A stretch of 54,185 nucleotides of DNA, taken from NCBI GenBank assembly GCA_023261645.1, contig JAHFOO010000006.1, positions 1 to 54,185 on the forward strand. Direction: 5' to 3'. Of the stretch, positions 8,605-17,382 are shown piece after piece. The position numbers and the translations under genes are program-made. The stretch is from Candidatus Moraniibacteriota bacterium. GTDB taxonomy: Bacteria > Patescibacteriota > Minisyncoccia > Moranbacterales > UBA1568. The notes beneath the pieces were generated by a model. The model was not told the origin of the DNA and ran no database searches. It saw nothing but the letters and a program-made list of their open reading frames with translations. Numbering within the stretch: position 1 is the first letter of the stretch; each line of letters begins with the position of its first letter.

Positions 8605-10374
8605 TTACTCTCCCCCATCAATCTGTACCGCATCCCCGCTCTTCGCAATACCGAACACGTCTCCCCAGAAGATTCTATCCGTACTCCCGCCTTTCCGGCT
8701 GAATCGATATTCATCGAATATCTGTCTCTTCGGAAAATTTATTTCGTACACCATCAATTGCCCGAACTGCTTCTGATCCAACACGACGAGATCTTCGCTG
8801 AATTTCTTGGTTACGGGGGCGATGCCATTTTTCGCGGGTGTCACTGCGAAATACTGAGCATTCGGTTCCGCCGTTATCTTCATAGTCATGAAATTGAAAT
8901 CCTTTTCGTGTTTTGAATAGAGCAAGAATTCAATCGGTCTCACATGTTCCGGTTTCACATAATAGAAGAGTGTCGAGCCAGCCTGATGCCGAGCATACAT
9001 CCAGTCAGTCACTCCCTGGAGTTGTCCGAGCGTGACACCGTCTTTGTTTTTCAGAATGAGTGTCCGATCGATTTCAGTAGTTCGCACCTGGGCGCTCGCC
9101 TGTTCCGCGAACCAGAGCGCCGTCCCGCGCATATTGATGGCGAGTACGGCCATCGTGATGAGCGCTGTCGCAACCAGTGCCTTCTTCCCGAATCGCTCTT
9201 CCAAAAACTCATAGAGAAAACCGAGAAGAATGAATGGTACTGCAAAAACGACGATATAGAAACGTGGACGGAGCTGGAAGGCGACGGGAATCGTCAGAAT
9301 AGTGAACACCGTGAACCACAAGAGTATGAGCGCCAGGAAATCTCTGGATTGCTTGTTTTCCATGATCCGGAGCCGATAGAGCACCAAGAGGAGACCGATG
9401 GACATCACGAGTGCCGTCGCTCCGACAGGCAAGACATTCTTTTCCAGATCATTCTTGTAGCAACTCGATGTCGTAAGGAGACAATAATAATTAAGATTCT
9501 CGGTTATATCCTTCTTTATTTTTTCAACCAATGGTCTCTTTTCCCCTTTCGATCCCAAAGCTTCGAAAAAGTTGTGCGTATTTTGACCATTTTTCATCAC
9601 ATCACTGATGATGACTGGGGTATAGAAAACAAGAAATACTCCCAAGGCGATAACAAAGAAGAGAAAAAATTGTTTCAGTGCCGTTTTTTGAAAAAGAGCC
9701 TTCAGACTGTCACGATTCCACACTCGGAGATGGAAGAGAATGAGCAATCCGGAAATACCGAGCAAACTGAAAAATCCGAAGAAATGCAGTTGTGAACCGA
9801 TAGTGATACCCGTGACCCACAAGATCAGCCACCATTTCTTCCACGAAGGACGATCGTCATTCAAAAACCGGAGTAATCCATAGAAACTGAGAATGATGAA
9901 GAACTGCAAGGAATTGGGATTCCAGGCAAAACGAGAATACTGAATAATGAGAAAAGAAAAAGCGTACATCGCCGTGATATACAGAGAATGTCGCCGAGAA
10001 AAATAGAGTCTCAGAAAAAGGAACAGAAGTGGGATGACTGCAATCGAAAAGAACAAATCGGGATACGCGAAGACTGACGGATGAGTGGAGTCGAATATCT
10101 TACCGGAAAGGTATTGGAAATAATAATACACCGGGCCGAGTCGCAACATCCCGTGTTCGAGTTTCACGGCTCCGACCCGCGCACCAAGAAGTGGCAGATA
10201 CTCCGGCCCATTGATGACAGCATTGCTGATAAGAAGAGCATCGCGAGACTGATCCATCTTGAAATACAGCCACTCGTCGAAATGGTAGGCACGTACAAAA
10301 ATGGCTCCCACAATGACGACAAGGAGCGCTATTACCACCCAATGCTTCTTCAAATAATCACCGTATCCGGACAT
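8605..10374 (-). CDS. GT-C glycosyltransferase paralog, first gene of leftward operon
   Basis: The 589-residue paralog has FVRAYHFDEW, DQSRDA (residues 41-46), a block LLGARVGAVKLEHGMLRLGPVYYYFQY that is longer than in its neighbours, and YSRFAWNPNSLQF. About ten membrane helices and an extracytoplasmic C-terminal domain follow. It is the promoter-proximal gene of the six-gene leftward run and has a good promoter 40-70 bp upstream (10413-10441). Family role: polyprenyl-phosphate-sugar dependent transfer on the outer face of the membrane. Substrates are unknown. Confidence 0.8.
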   Translation of the reverse strand: MSGYGDYLKKHWVVIALLVVIVGAIFVRAYHFDEWLYFKMDQSRDALLISNAVINGPEYLPLLGARVGAVKLEHGMLRLGPVYYYFQYLSGKIFDSTHPSVFAYPDLFFSIAVIPLLFLFLRLYFSRRHSLYITAMYAFSFLIIQYSRFAWNPNSLQFFIILSFYGLLRFLNDDRPSWKKWWLILWVTGITIGSQLHFFGFFSLLGISGLLILFHLRVWNRDSLKALFQKTALKQFFLFFVIALGVFLVFYTPVIISDVMKNGQNTHNFFEALGSKGEKRPLVEKIKKDITENLNYYCLLTTSSCYKNDLEKNVLPVGATALVMSIGLLLVLYRLRIMENKQSRDFLALILLWFTVFTILTIPVAFQLRPRFYIVVFAVPFILLGFLYEFLEERFGKKALVATALITMAVLAINMRGTALWFAEQASAQVRTTEIDRTLILKNKDGVTLGQLQGVTDWMYARHQAGSTLFYYVKPEHVRPIEFLLYSKHEKDFNFMTMKITAEPNAQYFAVTPAKNGIAPVTKKFSEDLVVLDQKQFGQLMVYEINFPKRQIFDEYRFSRKGGSTDRIFWGDVFGIAKSGDAVQIDGGE

Positions 10375-10412
10375 ACATATACCGAAAAAATTATCCCGAA
10401 ACTATCATCTGA

Positions 10413-10441
10413 ATATTATCACGAGTAGTACTCTTCGTAAA
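10413..10441 (-). promoter_or_regulatory. Promoter of the leftward GT-C operon
   Basis: On the minus strand TTTACG (10441-10436) and TAATAT (10418-10413) are separated by 17 bp. This is a sigma70-type promoter just upstream of the gene starting at 10374. Confidence 0.6.
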
Positions 10442-10474
10442 GCCTAGAATCTCCTTATATTGCCCTTGTTTCCT

Positions 10475-10502
10475 TTGCAAAATACCACATTTCCTGTATT
10501 AT
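10475..10502 (+). promoter_or_regulatory. Promoter of the rightward GT-C/GH28 operon
   Basis: TTGCAA (10475-10480) and TATTAT (10497-10502) are 16 bp apart, giving a start point about 40 bp ahead of the ATG at 10550. Together with the minus-strand promoter at 10413-10441 it forms a divergent pair in a 175-bp gap. Confidence 0.55.
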
Positions 10503-10549
10503 GAGACAACAGATGCCGTCAAAAATTCTTTCGTATTCTCGCTCACAGT

Positions 10550-12391
10550 ATGAAAACATCTTTCAAGAGATATTTCGCACCTCTGTTCATCACCATCATC
10601 CTTTTGACCAACCTCGGTTTCGGCCTTTCGCGCCTCGGGAATTATTCCTCCGTCGACGAACCGTATTGGACGTACGGCCGTATTACCAAGTTTTGGAACG
10701 GTGTCAAAGCCCACAAATGGAAGACAACCAGTGTCAACGACAAACCAGGCATAACAGTGGCTATTCTTTCCGGTGCAGGACTCATCAAAATGGATCCTAT
10801 GCCTTACAAAAATCTGCGAGGCGATGTCAAAACAGACTCGCAACTGAAAGACATAAACGACATCAACTTCTATTTCCGTCTGCCGATTTATCTTTTCTGT
10901 ATATTCCTCCTCCCATTTTTTTATATTTTCCTCAAAAAACTTTTCGATGAGACGACAGCGATCATAGCCTTCGCTTTCATCGGTCTCTCCCCCATCCTTC
11001 TCGGTATTTCCCTCATCATCAACCCGGATTCGCTTCTCTGGATATTCCTGCCATTATCACTTCTCTCCTATTTCGTCTTCCAGAAGAATACAGAGAAGAA
11101 ATACCTCTATACGAGCGGACTGCTCCTCGGCCTCTCTCTTCTGACCAAATACGTCTCCAATATTCTCTATATCTTTTTTTTCTTCCTTCCTTTTCTCGAA
11201 TACATCTTTCTCAAAGAAAAACCGGAAATCGTAGCCTATCTGAAAAAATCCCTCAGAGATTATGCGATTATCGTCGGGATTTCAATGCTCACTTTTTTCG
11301 TCCTCTATCCGGCCACCTGGGTCAATCCGAATATACTCCTCGAAGGCACATTTCTCAGCAAAGCCTTCAAAACGACCTGGCCTCTTTTCGTAGGAATCAT
11401 CGCTTTGATCCTCGCGGATATCTTCCTGTTCAGAAGTATTGTCACCACGAAAACCCTCGAATTTTTCTCTCGGAATAAAACGATGCTTCTTCAAACCGTC
11501 TCAATATTGTTCCTCATCGGCATCACATTCGTTCTCCTCAACACCTATACCGATATGTCGATACTCGATACCAACGGAACGATCGCTTCACCCAAAGGTA
11601 CCGGAGAGGGATCGCGTCTCCTCCTTTACGCGGATAGGACGGTCGCAGATATCTATAGTCTCATTTTTGCCATTTCACCACTCGCTTTGTTCTTCCTTGT
11701 CACAGCCCTGGTGCTGATCTGGAAGAAAAAATGGCAAGAATCATATGAAGCGAAAATCGTGTTTTATCTCACACTCTTCATCCTCCTGTATTATCTCGCA
11801 TCGACTGTCAACAATGTCGTCGCCACTGTAAGGTATCAGATCACGCTCTATCCATTCGCCTTCATCATTTCTGCCATCGGTCTCGCACATATCCTTTCGC
11901 TCGAAAAGGTGAAGAGATATCTGCCATCATATATGGCGTACCTACTCATCTTCATCATCGGAACAATCAGCCTCATCGGTGTCAAACCATTTTATTTCGC
12001 CTACACATCTCTGCTTCTTCCGGAAAAATATTTCGTCAATCTCAAAGATATGGGCGACGGAAGCTTCGAAGCAGGAGCATATCTGAACAGTCTCCCAGAA
12101 CCGGAGAAACTCATCGTGTGGTCCGACAAAGGGGCGGTCTGCGCGGTCTTCAAGGGAAAATGTATCATCGGATTTACTGACAAGCGCGTCAAAGGAGTCA
12201 ATTTCGATTATGTCGTCGTGTCTTCCGGACGCAGATCACGCACTCTCAAGATGTCCGGAAATGCACATACACCGATAGATTTCAAAACGTCCTATGCTTC
12301 GGAAGACACTGATTTCAAAGTCACTTTCGGCGGTCGTCCGAATAATTACGTGAAAGTCTTCTCGATCGATACAGTCACCAAAAAACCCTGA
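10550..12391 (+). CDS. GT-C membrane glycosyltransferase (PMT_2-like)
   Basis: The 613-residue membrane protein has an N-terminal helix (about residues 11-28), a loop-1 motif SSVDEPYW (33-40) with the Asp-Glu pair typical of GT39-like enzymes, and a conserved NDKPGITVA-like segment. About eleven helices are followed by a C-terminal soluble domain of about 130 residues. It is not a close copy of the DQxRD paralogs next door. Its stop codon overlaps the next start (TGATG at 12389-12393), so it is translationally coupled to the GH28-like gene. It probably transfers a sugar from a lipid-phosphate donor outside the cell membrane; the acceptor may be the glycan trimmed by its partner (inference). 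Confidence 0.8.
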   Translation: MKTSFKRYFAPLFITIILLTNLGFGLSRLGNYSSVDEPYWTYGRITKFWNGVKAHKWKTTSVNDKPGITVAILSGAGLIKMDPMPYKNLRGDVKTDSQLKDINDINFYFRLPIYLFCIFLLPFFYIFLKKLFDETTAIIAFAFIGLSPILLGISLIINPDSLLWIFLPLSLLSYFVFQKNTEKKYLYTSGLLLGLSLLTKYVSNILYIFFFFLPFLEYIFLKEKPEIVAYLKKSLRDYAIIVGISMLTFFVLYPATWVNPNILLEGTFLSKAFKTTWPLFVGIIALILADIFLFRSIVTTKTLEFFSRNKTMLLQTVSILFLIGITFVLLNTYTDMSILDTNGTIASPKGTGEGSRLLLYADRTVADIYSLIFAISPLALFFLVTALVLIWKKKWQESYEAKIVFYLTLFILLYYLASTVNNVVATVRYQITLYPFAFIISAIGLAHILSLEKVKRYLPSYMAYLLIFIIGTISLIGVKPFYFAYTSLLLPEKYFVNLKDMGDGSFEAGAYLNSLPEPEKLIVWSDKGAVCAVFKGKCIIGFTDKRVKGVNFDYVVVSSGRRSRTLKMSGNAHTPIDFKTSYASEDTDFKVTFGGRPNNYVKVFSIDTVTKKP

Positions 12392-14079
12392 TGGAATTCC
12401 TCTCTCCGATACGGAAAAAATTCGAGGATCGCTTCCCTTCAAAAAAATGGAGGTTATTTTTATTTTTTATCGTCGTTTTTTTCGTCATCATCGGAATATA
12501 TTCTTTTACCAAGACGTCCTTCGATACGATATCTTCTTCGGATATTTTTCTGAAGAAGCAAGTTCTGCAGACGAAAGAAGCTCCAGTCATCCACTATCCC
12601 TCCCAAGAAATATCGATTGAAACCCCTTTCGCGGACACGACGCTCGTCATCAATGAGCCTGTCTTCCCGGATCGCGTCTGTTCCATCGATGACTATGGAG
12701 CGGTAGCAGGCGGAAAAACGATGAATACGCTGGCATTCAAAAAAGCTATCGATGCCTGCTCTGCTTTGGGTGGAGGAAAAATCGATGTTCCTGCGGGAAT
12801 ATGGCTCTCAGGACCGATCCATCTCACAAACAATATAGACCTCAATATCGAACGAGGCGCCACGATCCTTTTCAGTGCCGATCCCGATGATTATCTCCCA
12901 GTTGTCTTTTCGCGGTTCGAAGGTATCGAATACTACAATTATTCCCCTCCGATCTATGCCAAGGATGCGACCAATGTCGCTGTCACCGGACTCGGTACAG
13001 TCGATGGACAAGGAGCGCTAGAGTGGTGGAAGTTCGGCTCAAAATCTATAAACGCACTTTATGCAATGGGTGATGATGATGTGCCGGTGGCAGAAAGAAT
13101 TTTTGGAATAAAGGAGCAGGGACTGCGACCAGCTTTCATCGAATGCGTCAATTGTCACAACGTGCTTATCGAAAATATACGGATCGTCAATGGACCGATG
13201 TGGACCATCCATCCTGTCTATAGCGACAATGTCATCGTACGTGGCGTCGATATTGCCACTGATCCGGGTCCGAGCACCGATGGCGTCGCCGTCGATTCTT
13301 CTTCGAATGTGCTTATCGAAAACTCTACCTTCCGAACCGGTGATGATGCTATCGTCCTCAAGTCAGGCCGAGACAAAGAAGGTATGAGGCTTCATATCCC
13401 GACTGAAAATGTCATCATCCGTAACAATGTCATCAAAGAGGCTCACGGAGCGATCGCCATCGGGAGCGAAATGTCCGGCGATGTGCGTAATGTCTTTGCA
13501 CACGATACCACTGTCAATTCAGTACAATTCGGATTCCGTGTCAAAGCGACAAGAGGACGCGGAGGTATCGTCGAGAATATCTGGATAGAGGATATGCAAA
13601 TGAGAAGCGTGAGCATCGAAGCCATCCAGATAACGACAGACTACGGACTTCCTTTCAAAATCGATAGTACTGCGATACCGCTCTTTCGGAATATTCATCT
13701 GAAAAATATTTCCGCCGAGAAGACCCGTGGAACCATCACCGTCGATGGTCTCCCGGAACTCCCCATAAGCAATGTTTCGTTCGAAAACATAACATTTCTC
13801 GGCACGCGGGGCGGCCCAGAACTCTCCAACGCGGATGACATACGTTTCCAGAACACGAACCTGACATTCAAGTATGATGATCCGCTTTTCTCCATAACAG
13901 ATAGCACCAACATCGATATTCACACTACGCCTTGCCCGCTCTACACCCTTGTTTGCCTTTCTGTCAAAGGAGACAAATCTTCGAATATCAATATTATGGA
14001 CAGCGGTTTTTCCACTGAGAAGAAGAGAATAATCGTGCCCAAAGGCAAAGAGAATGATACTGCACTCTTAATCCGATAA
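12391..14079 (+). CDS. Membrane-anchored GH28 (polygalacturonase-like) protein
   Basis: The 562-residue protein has a cytoplasmic basic N-terminus, one membrane anchor (about residues 22-40), a spacer, and a right-handed beta-helix starting with DDYGAVAGGKT near residue 100. The GH28 signature is present in order: STDG (295-298, usually NTDG) with a following Asp, GDD (317-319), HG (352-353) and RVK (383-385, usually RIK). The two Asp of GDD and the other acidic residue are the expected catalytic set. Family role: hydrolysis of galacturonan-type polysaccharide. Here it is cotranscribed between two GT-C genes, suggesting trimming or remodelling of the cell's own uronic acid polymer, or attack on host polymers. 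The Asn-to-Ser change leaves exact activity open. Confidence 0.82.
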   Translation: MEFLSPIRKKFEDRFPSKKWRLFLFFIVVFFVIIGIYSFTKTSFDTISSSDIFLKKQVLQTKEAPVIHYPSQEISIETPFADTTLVINEPVFPDRVCSIDDYGAVAGGKTMNTLAFKKAIDACSALGGGKIDVPAGIWLSGPIHLTNNIDLNIERGATILFSADPDDYLPVVFSRFEGIEYYNYSPPIYAKDATNVAVTGLGTVDGQGALEWWKFGSKSINALYAMGDDDVPVAERIFGIKEQGLRPAFIECVNCHNVLIENIRIVNGPMWTIHPVYSDNVIVRGVDIATDPGPSTDGVAVDSSSNVLIENSTFRTGDDAIVLKSGRDKEGMRLHIPTENVIIRNNVIKEAHGAIAIGSEMSGDVRNVFAHDTTVNSVQFGFRVKATRGRGGIVENIWIEDMQMRSVSIEAIQITTDYGLPFKIDSTAIPLFRNIHLKNISAEKTRGTITVDGLPELPISNVSFENITFLGTRGGPELSNADDIRFQNTNLTFKYDDPLFSITDSTNIDIHTTPCPLYTLVCLSVKGDKSSNINIMDSGFSTEKKRIIVPKGKENDTALLIR

Positions 14080-14088
14080 AAATACGAA

Positions 14089-15813
14089 GTGATGTTCACC
14101 TCTCTCATCACCTTCTACAAAGGAAACAAACGAACAGCCCTTATCTTGACTGCCATCATTCTTATTGGTATTTTTCTCCGTACGTATCATTTTTCAGATT
14201 GGTTGCTTTTCGAGATAGACCAGTCATACGACACGCGCATCGTTTCAGAAGCCATCGATAACGGTATCAGCAATCTTCCACTTCTCGGCCCTACCGCCGG
14301 AGGAGGCAGGGCGCTCCGCCTCGGTCCGGCTTTTTATTATATGGAGTATGTGAGCGCTCTCGTCTTCGGCAATACGCCTACCGGTCACGCGATGTTGGTT
14401 CTCATCTTTTCCATTCTCGCCATCCCGCTCTTCTTTTTCTTCATCCGGAGATATTTCAGTACGTCATTATCACTTGCACTCGTCGCTATTTTTTCGATGT
14501 CGGTATATCTGGTACTCTACGGACGTTTTTCGTGGAGTCCGAATGTCCTGCCATTTCTCACTCTCTTGTCTTTCTATGCCCTTTTACGCGCCGTTTCCGA
14601 GACCGAAAACAATCGTGCAAGATGGTTTCTCATCGCCATCGCAACCATCGCTCTCACCTCGCAGATTCACTTCAATGCCTTCTTCACCGTTCCTGTCATC
14701 ACGATTCTTTTCTTGCTCTATAAACGGCCGAGATTTGATTGGAAAACCTGGGTTATAGCATTCGGCATCGTCACTCTCATCTACTCTCCGATGATACTTT
14801 CCGATATCAGTACGAATGGAGAAAATATCAGTTTCTTCTTGAAGAAAATATCCAAACCAAGCAGTCCGCTCAGAAAATTCTTCCATAAATCAGTCGTAGA
14901 TCTGCAGTACACCGCATCAGGATACTTCTTCGTCAATTCCGGTATAGACCGTATCAGTGGTGGCCGTATCAAAGGAAATGGTTTCCAAAACGATGCCGAC
15001 CTGCCCTGGCGCATACTGGCTATCATTCTTTTCTTCGCACAAGTACTCATCCTTATGCGAAATATCGTGAAAGAGAAAATAAAGAACAAAAAAGATTTCC
15101 TCGTTTTGACACTTTTGTGGGTAGGCGTCCCTTTCGCATATTTTTATTCTCTCATTTCGAGCAATTTCCAAATTTACCCGAGATTCTATCTTCTTATCGC
15201 ACCGGTCGCCATAGTCCTGCTTGGTCTCTTCCTGGAAAAGATACAACCGAGAGAAAATACTCATCAACGGATATTTCTCATCGGCACCCTTTTTATTTTT
15301 CTCCTCCCGAGTCTGACAAGAATAGAGAACCATTTCCTCCAACTGAATGACCCGACACGAAACGATGTTGCTACAGAAACCGAAGATATTTTCCCGAATG
15401 ATAAACGTCTGACGCTCCAAGAACAACTCGCTATTACCGATTATCTCGTATCGAAGCAGGCAATGAATCATTACCCTATCTATATCAGCACCTATCACGA
15501 GTATGACCCAATATTTTGGTATCATCTGAACAAACGAGGCATACCCTATTTCGACTCTATCAGTTATGATACCCTCTATGCAGAAGGAAACTATTTTCTG
15601 ATTCAGTACCCGACAGACGGTACGCGTGGTACAGAAAAAGCCTTCAATATCGTGGAAGAGAAGAAATTCAGTACGCTGACCGTCTATACCCTCGCTCCTG
15701 ACGATGGCAAGATACGCGTACTGCCAGCAGGCGTACGAAACCGAGAAAAATCAGAACAAACCGTGCAGATACAACAACTGAAAACTTGGAAAAGCTTGCT
15801 TGACGAAAAATAG
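14089..15813 (+). CDS. GT-C glycosyltransferase paralog (DQSYDT variant)
   Basis: The 574-residue protein has the same architecture as the leftward paralogs: FLRTYHFSDW, then DQSYDT (residues 44-49) where others have DQ(A/S)RDA, GPTAGGGRALRLGPAFYYMEY, and YGRFSWSPNVLPF. About ten helices and a C-terminal soluble domain follow. The Arg of the DQxRD motif is Tyr here. It lies 9 bp after the GH28-like gene and ends the rightward operon. This shows that the family expanded on both sides of the divergent promoter region. Donor and acceptor are unknown. Confidence 0.8.
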   Translation: MMFTSLITFYKGNKRTALILTAIILIGIFLRTYHFSDWLLFEIDQSYDTRIVSEAIDNGISNLPLLGPTAGGGRALRLGPAFYYMEYVSALVFGNTPTGHAMLVLIFSILAIPLFFFFIRRYFSTSLSLALVAIFSMSVYLVLYGRFSWSPNVLPFLTLLSFYALLRAVSETENNRARWFLIAIATIALTSQIHFNAFFTVPVITILFLLYKRPRFDWKTWVIAFGIVTLIYSPMILSDISTNGENISFFLKKISKPSSPLRKFFHKSVVDLQYTASGYFFVNSGIDRISGGRIKGNGFQNDADLPWRILAIILFFAQVLILMRNIVKEKIKNKKDFLVLTLLWVGVPFAYFYSLISSNFQIYPRFYLLIAPVAIVLLGLFLEKIQPRENTHQRIFLIGTLFIFLLPSLTRIENHFLQLNDPTRNDVATETEDIFPNDKRLTLQEQLAITDYLVSKQAMNHYPIYISTYHEYDPIFWYHLNKRGIPYFDSISYDTLYAEGNYFLIQYPTDGTRGTEKAFNIVEEKKFSTLTVYTLAPDDGKIRVLPAGVRNREKSEQTVQIQQLKTWKSLLDEK

Positions 15814-15828
15814 TTTTTGTGATATAAT
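15800..15828 (+). promoter_or_regulatory. Near-consensus sigma70 promoter
   Basis: TTGACG (15800-15805) and TATAAT (15823-15828) are separated by exactly 17 bp. The -35 box lies inside the last codons of the upstream GT-C gene. It should start transcription near 15835, about 50 nt before the ATG at 15884. Confidence 0.8.
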
Positions 15829-15883
15829 TGTCAGTTCACATAGGAAGTATTTTGCTCTTTAACAATCAACCAAGGAGAGAGAA

Positions 15884-16357
15884 ATGACACAGGTAGCTAC
15901 GACAGAAAATGAACTCGGGGCATTCCCGAGTGACAAATTCCTCCGATTGCTCACTGACATCTACGCGAGCAACAAGAAAAATATGAAAAGATGGTCTCCT
16001 CATCGTCATCTGAACAATCTCCGACCAAAAGTGGAAGAAGCCATTCTGTCGGCCATCCGTTCAGCAATCCACAGCACCAAATGTGCCAGTCCTTCTCGAC
16101 TAACGAACATTCCGTTATCGGAGGATGATAGCGACACCTTCACGAGATGGTTCGCCATTCATCTCGTTAAAGCATTGACACCCATCACCGGAACAATCAT
16201 CGGTGGCAAGGAAGATGGAGTGCTGATGTTCCTGTATCAAGAACTGTCTCCGATCGGCATACGTCAAGAAGTGACTGACGGACACTACGCCTTTGCCTAT
16301 ATGAATGGGCAGTATATGGTTCGTCTGCAAACGCACCGCTCCCCGACTGGGAAGTGA
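15884..16357 (+). CDS. Hypothetical protein, monocistronic
   Basis: The 157-residue soluble protein is preceded by a clear Shine-Dalgarno sequence (AAGGAGAGAG, about 5 nt before ATG). It has its own near-consensus promoter and tandem hairpins downstream, so it is a self-contained transcription unit. The N-terminal half is basic and helical (about residues 20-70); the C-terminal half is more beta-like and ends with a Tyr-rich segment. I do not recognise the family. It stands between membrane glycosyltransferases but has no membrane segment or signal peptide. The strong promoter and RBS suggest high expression. Confidence 0.75.
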   Translation: MTQVATTENELGAFPSDKFLRLLTDIYASNKKNMKRWSPHRHLNNLRPKVEEAILSAIRSAIHSTKCASPSRLTNIPLSEDDSDTFTRWFAIHLVKALTPITGTIIGGKEDGVLMFLYQELSPIGIRQEVTDGHYAFAYMNGQYMVRLQTHRSPTGK

Positions 16358-16365
16358 AGTCTCCA

Positions 16366-16437
16366 AGCAACTTCATCGAAAGTTGCTCTTTGTTCAAAAA
16401 AGCCCGAAGAAACCTATCCAGGATTCCTCGGGCTTTT
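16366..16437 (+). terminator. Tandem hairpins, second a bidirectional terminator
   Basis: The first hairpin AGCAACTT/AAGTTGCT (16366-16387) is followed by CTTTGTT. The second, 16396-16437, has AAGCCCGA paired with TCGGGCTT plus inner GAA/TTC and CCT/AGG pairs, flanked by A5 on the left and T4 on the right. It can therefore stop both this gene and the convergent gene ending at 16453. Confidence 0.85.
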
Positions 16438-16452
16438 CATTTCAAAAAAATT

Positions 16453-17382
16453 TTATTCTTTTTCACGACTTGCGAGATAGTGTGGCAGAGCGATGAAAGA
16501 AAGCAACATCTGAATAAAACGAGAAAGAAGCGCCACAGTCACCGCTGTTTCGATATTTATGCCTATCAGACTGAAAAAGGTGATGTATGCCCATTCTTTG
16601 ATACCGATGTTATTGATCGAGAGTGGTACCGATGAAACGATGGCGACGAGGAACATCACACTCGCGAAAGGAATGATAGATACATCGCTCCCCAATGCGT
16701 GAAACAGCGTGAAGTTCGAGAGCACGAGTCCGACAAAAATGAACAGCGTTGACCAGAGGCTCGTACGAAGCCAGATATGTTTTTTCGTGTAGAAAATGAT
16801 CTCTTCGAGAAAGCGACGCAACTTGAAAAATGGCAGACGCGCCACCAACCGATGGAACCATTGCTTGCAATACACATACGTGATGATGAGATCGACGACA
16901 AAGAAAACGATGAGCACACCGTACGTAATCGCAAGCGATGGACTCTCTTTGATAAAAGGAAACAGTACCGGACTGGAGAGCAAAGAGAGGAGCGCTATCG
17001 TCCACAGTCCGATAAATCGGTCAAAAACAACCGTCGAGAATGAAGCTGCCTTGGCTTCAGATTTCTCGGCCAGCCAGAGCGCACGATAGGTATCCCCTCC
17101 GATGGTCGATGGCAGGAAGTTGTTGATAAACGATCCGGTGAGATATGCGAAGAAAGCTTCTTTCAAGGAGAATGTCAGTCCTTTGAAGCGAGCGATAATC
17201 TGCCACTTTTTGGCAGAGATGAGATTACCCGATAATTGAAATACGATATACAGAAAAAGGAGCGGCCACGAGACCTCCGTCAGTTTTGCGAGCACACTTC
17301 CCCAGTCGACACGCTCAATGAGCCAGAATATCAGTCCGACAGTCACGATGATTTTCAGCGCCAACAGCAGTGCCTTTTTCAT
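16453..17382 (-). CDS. LPG-synthase-TM / AglD-like flippase-domain membrane protein
   Basis: The 309-residue protein has about eight membrane helices and matches the family once called UPF0104 (lysylphosphatidylglycerol synthase TM region, AglD C-terminal-like). Typical features are NLISAKKWQ near the second helix, a LTGSFINNFLPSTIGGD(T/V)YRA segment around residues 84-104, and SINNIGIKEW late in the protein. Family members are thought to move lipid-linked molecules or sit beside glycosyltransferases in glycolipid assembly. The fused synthase domain is absent. The start codon abuts the stop of the upstream GT4 gene with no gap, so the two are cotranscribed and probably handle the same lipid-linked glycan. 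Confidence 0.8.
   Translation of the reverse strand: MKKALLLALKIIVTVGLIFWLIERVDWGSVLAKLTEVSWPLLFLYIVFQLSGNLISAKKWQIIARFKGLTFSLKEAFFAYLTGSFINNFLPSTIGGDTYRALWLAEKSEAKAASFSTVVFDRFIGLWTIALLSLLSSPVLFPFIKESPSLAITYGVLIVFFVVDLIITYVYCKQWFHRLVARLPFFKLRRFLEEIIFYTKKHIWLRTSLWSTLFIFVGLVLSNFTLFHALGSDVSIIPFASVMFLVAIVSSVPLSINNIGIKEWAYITFFSLIGINIETAVTVALLSRFIQMLLSFIALPHYLASREKE

Noticed and set aside
8944-9795. Long plus-strand open frame of 283 codons
   Set aside because: It lies entirely antisense to a clear GT-C gene, has biased charged composition (E/R/H-rich) typical of a shadow frame, and no promoter or ribosome site.
14917-15525. Minus-strand open frame of 202 codons
   Set aside because: Antisense to the GT-C gene at 14089-15813; composition of a shadow frame.
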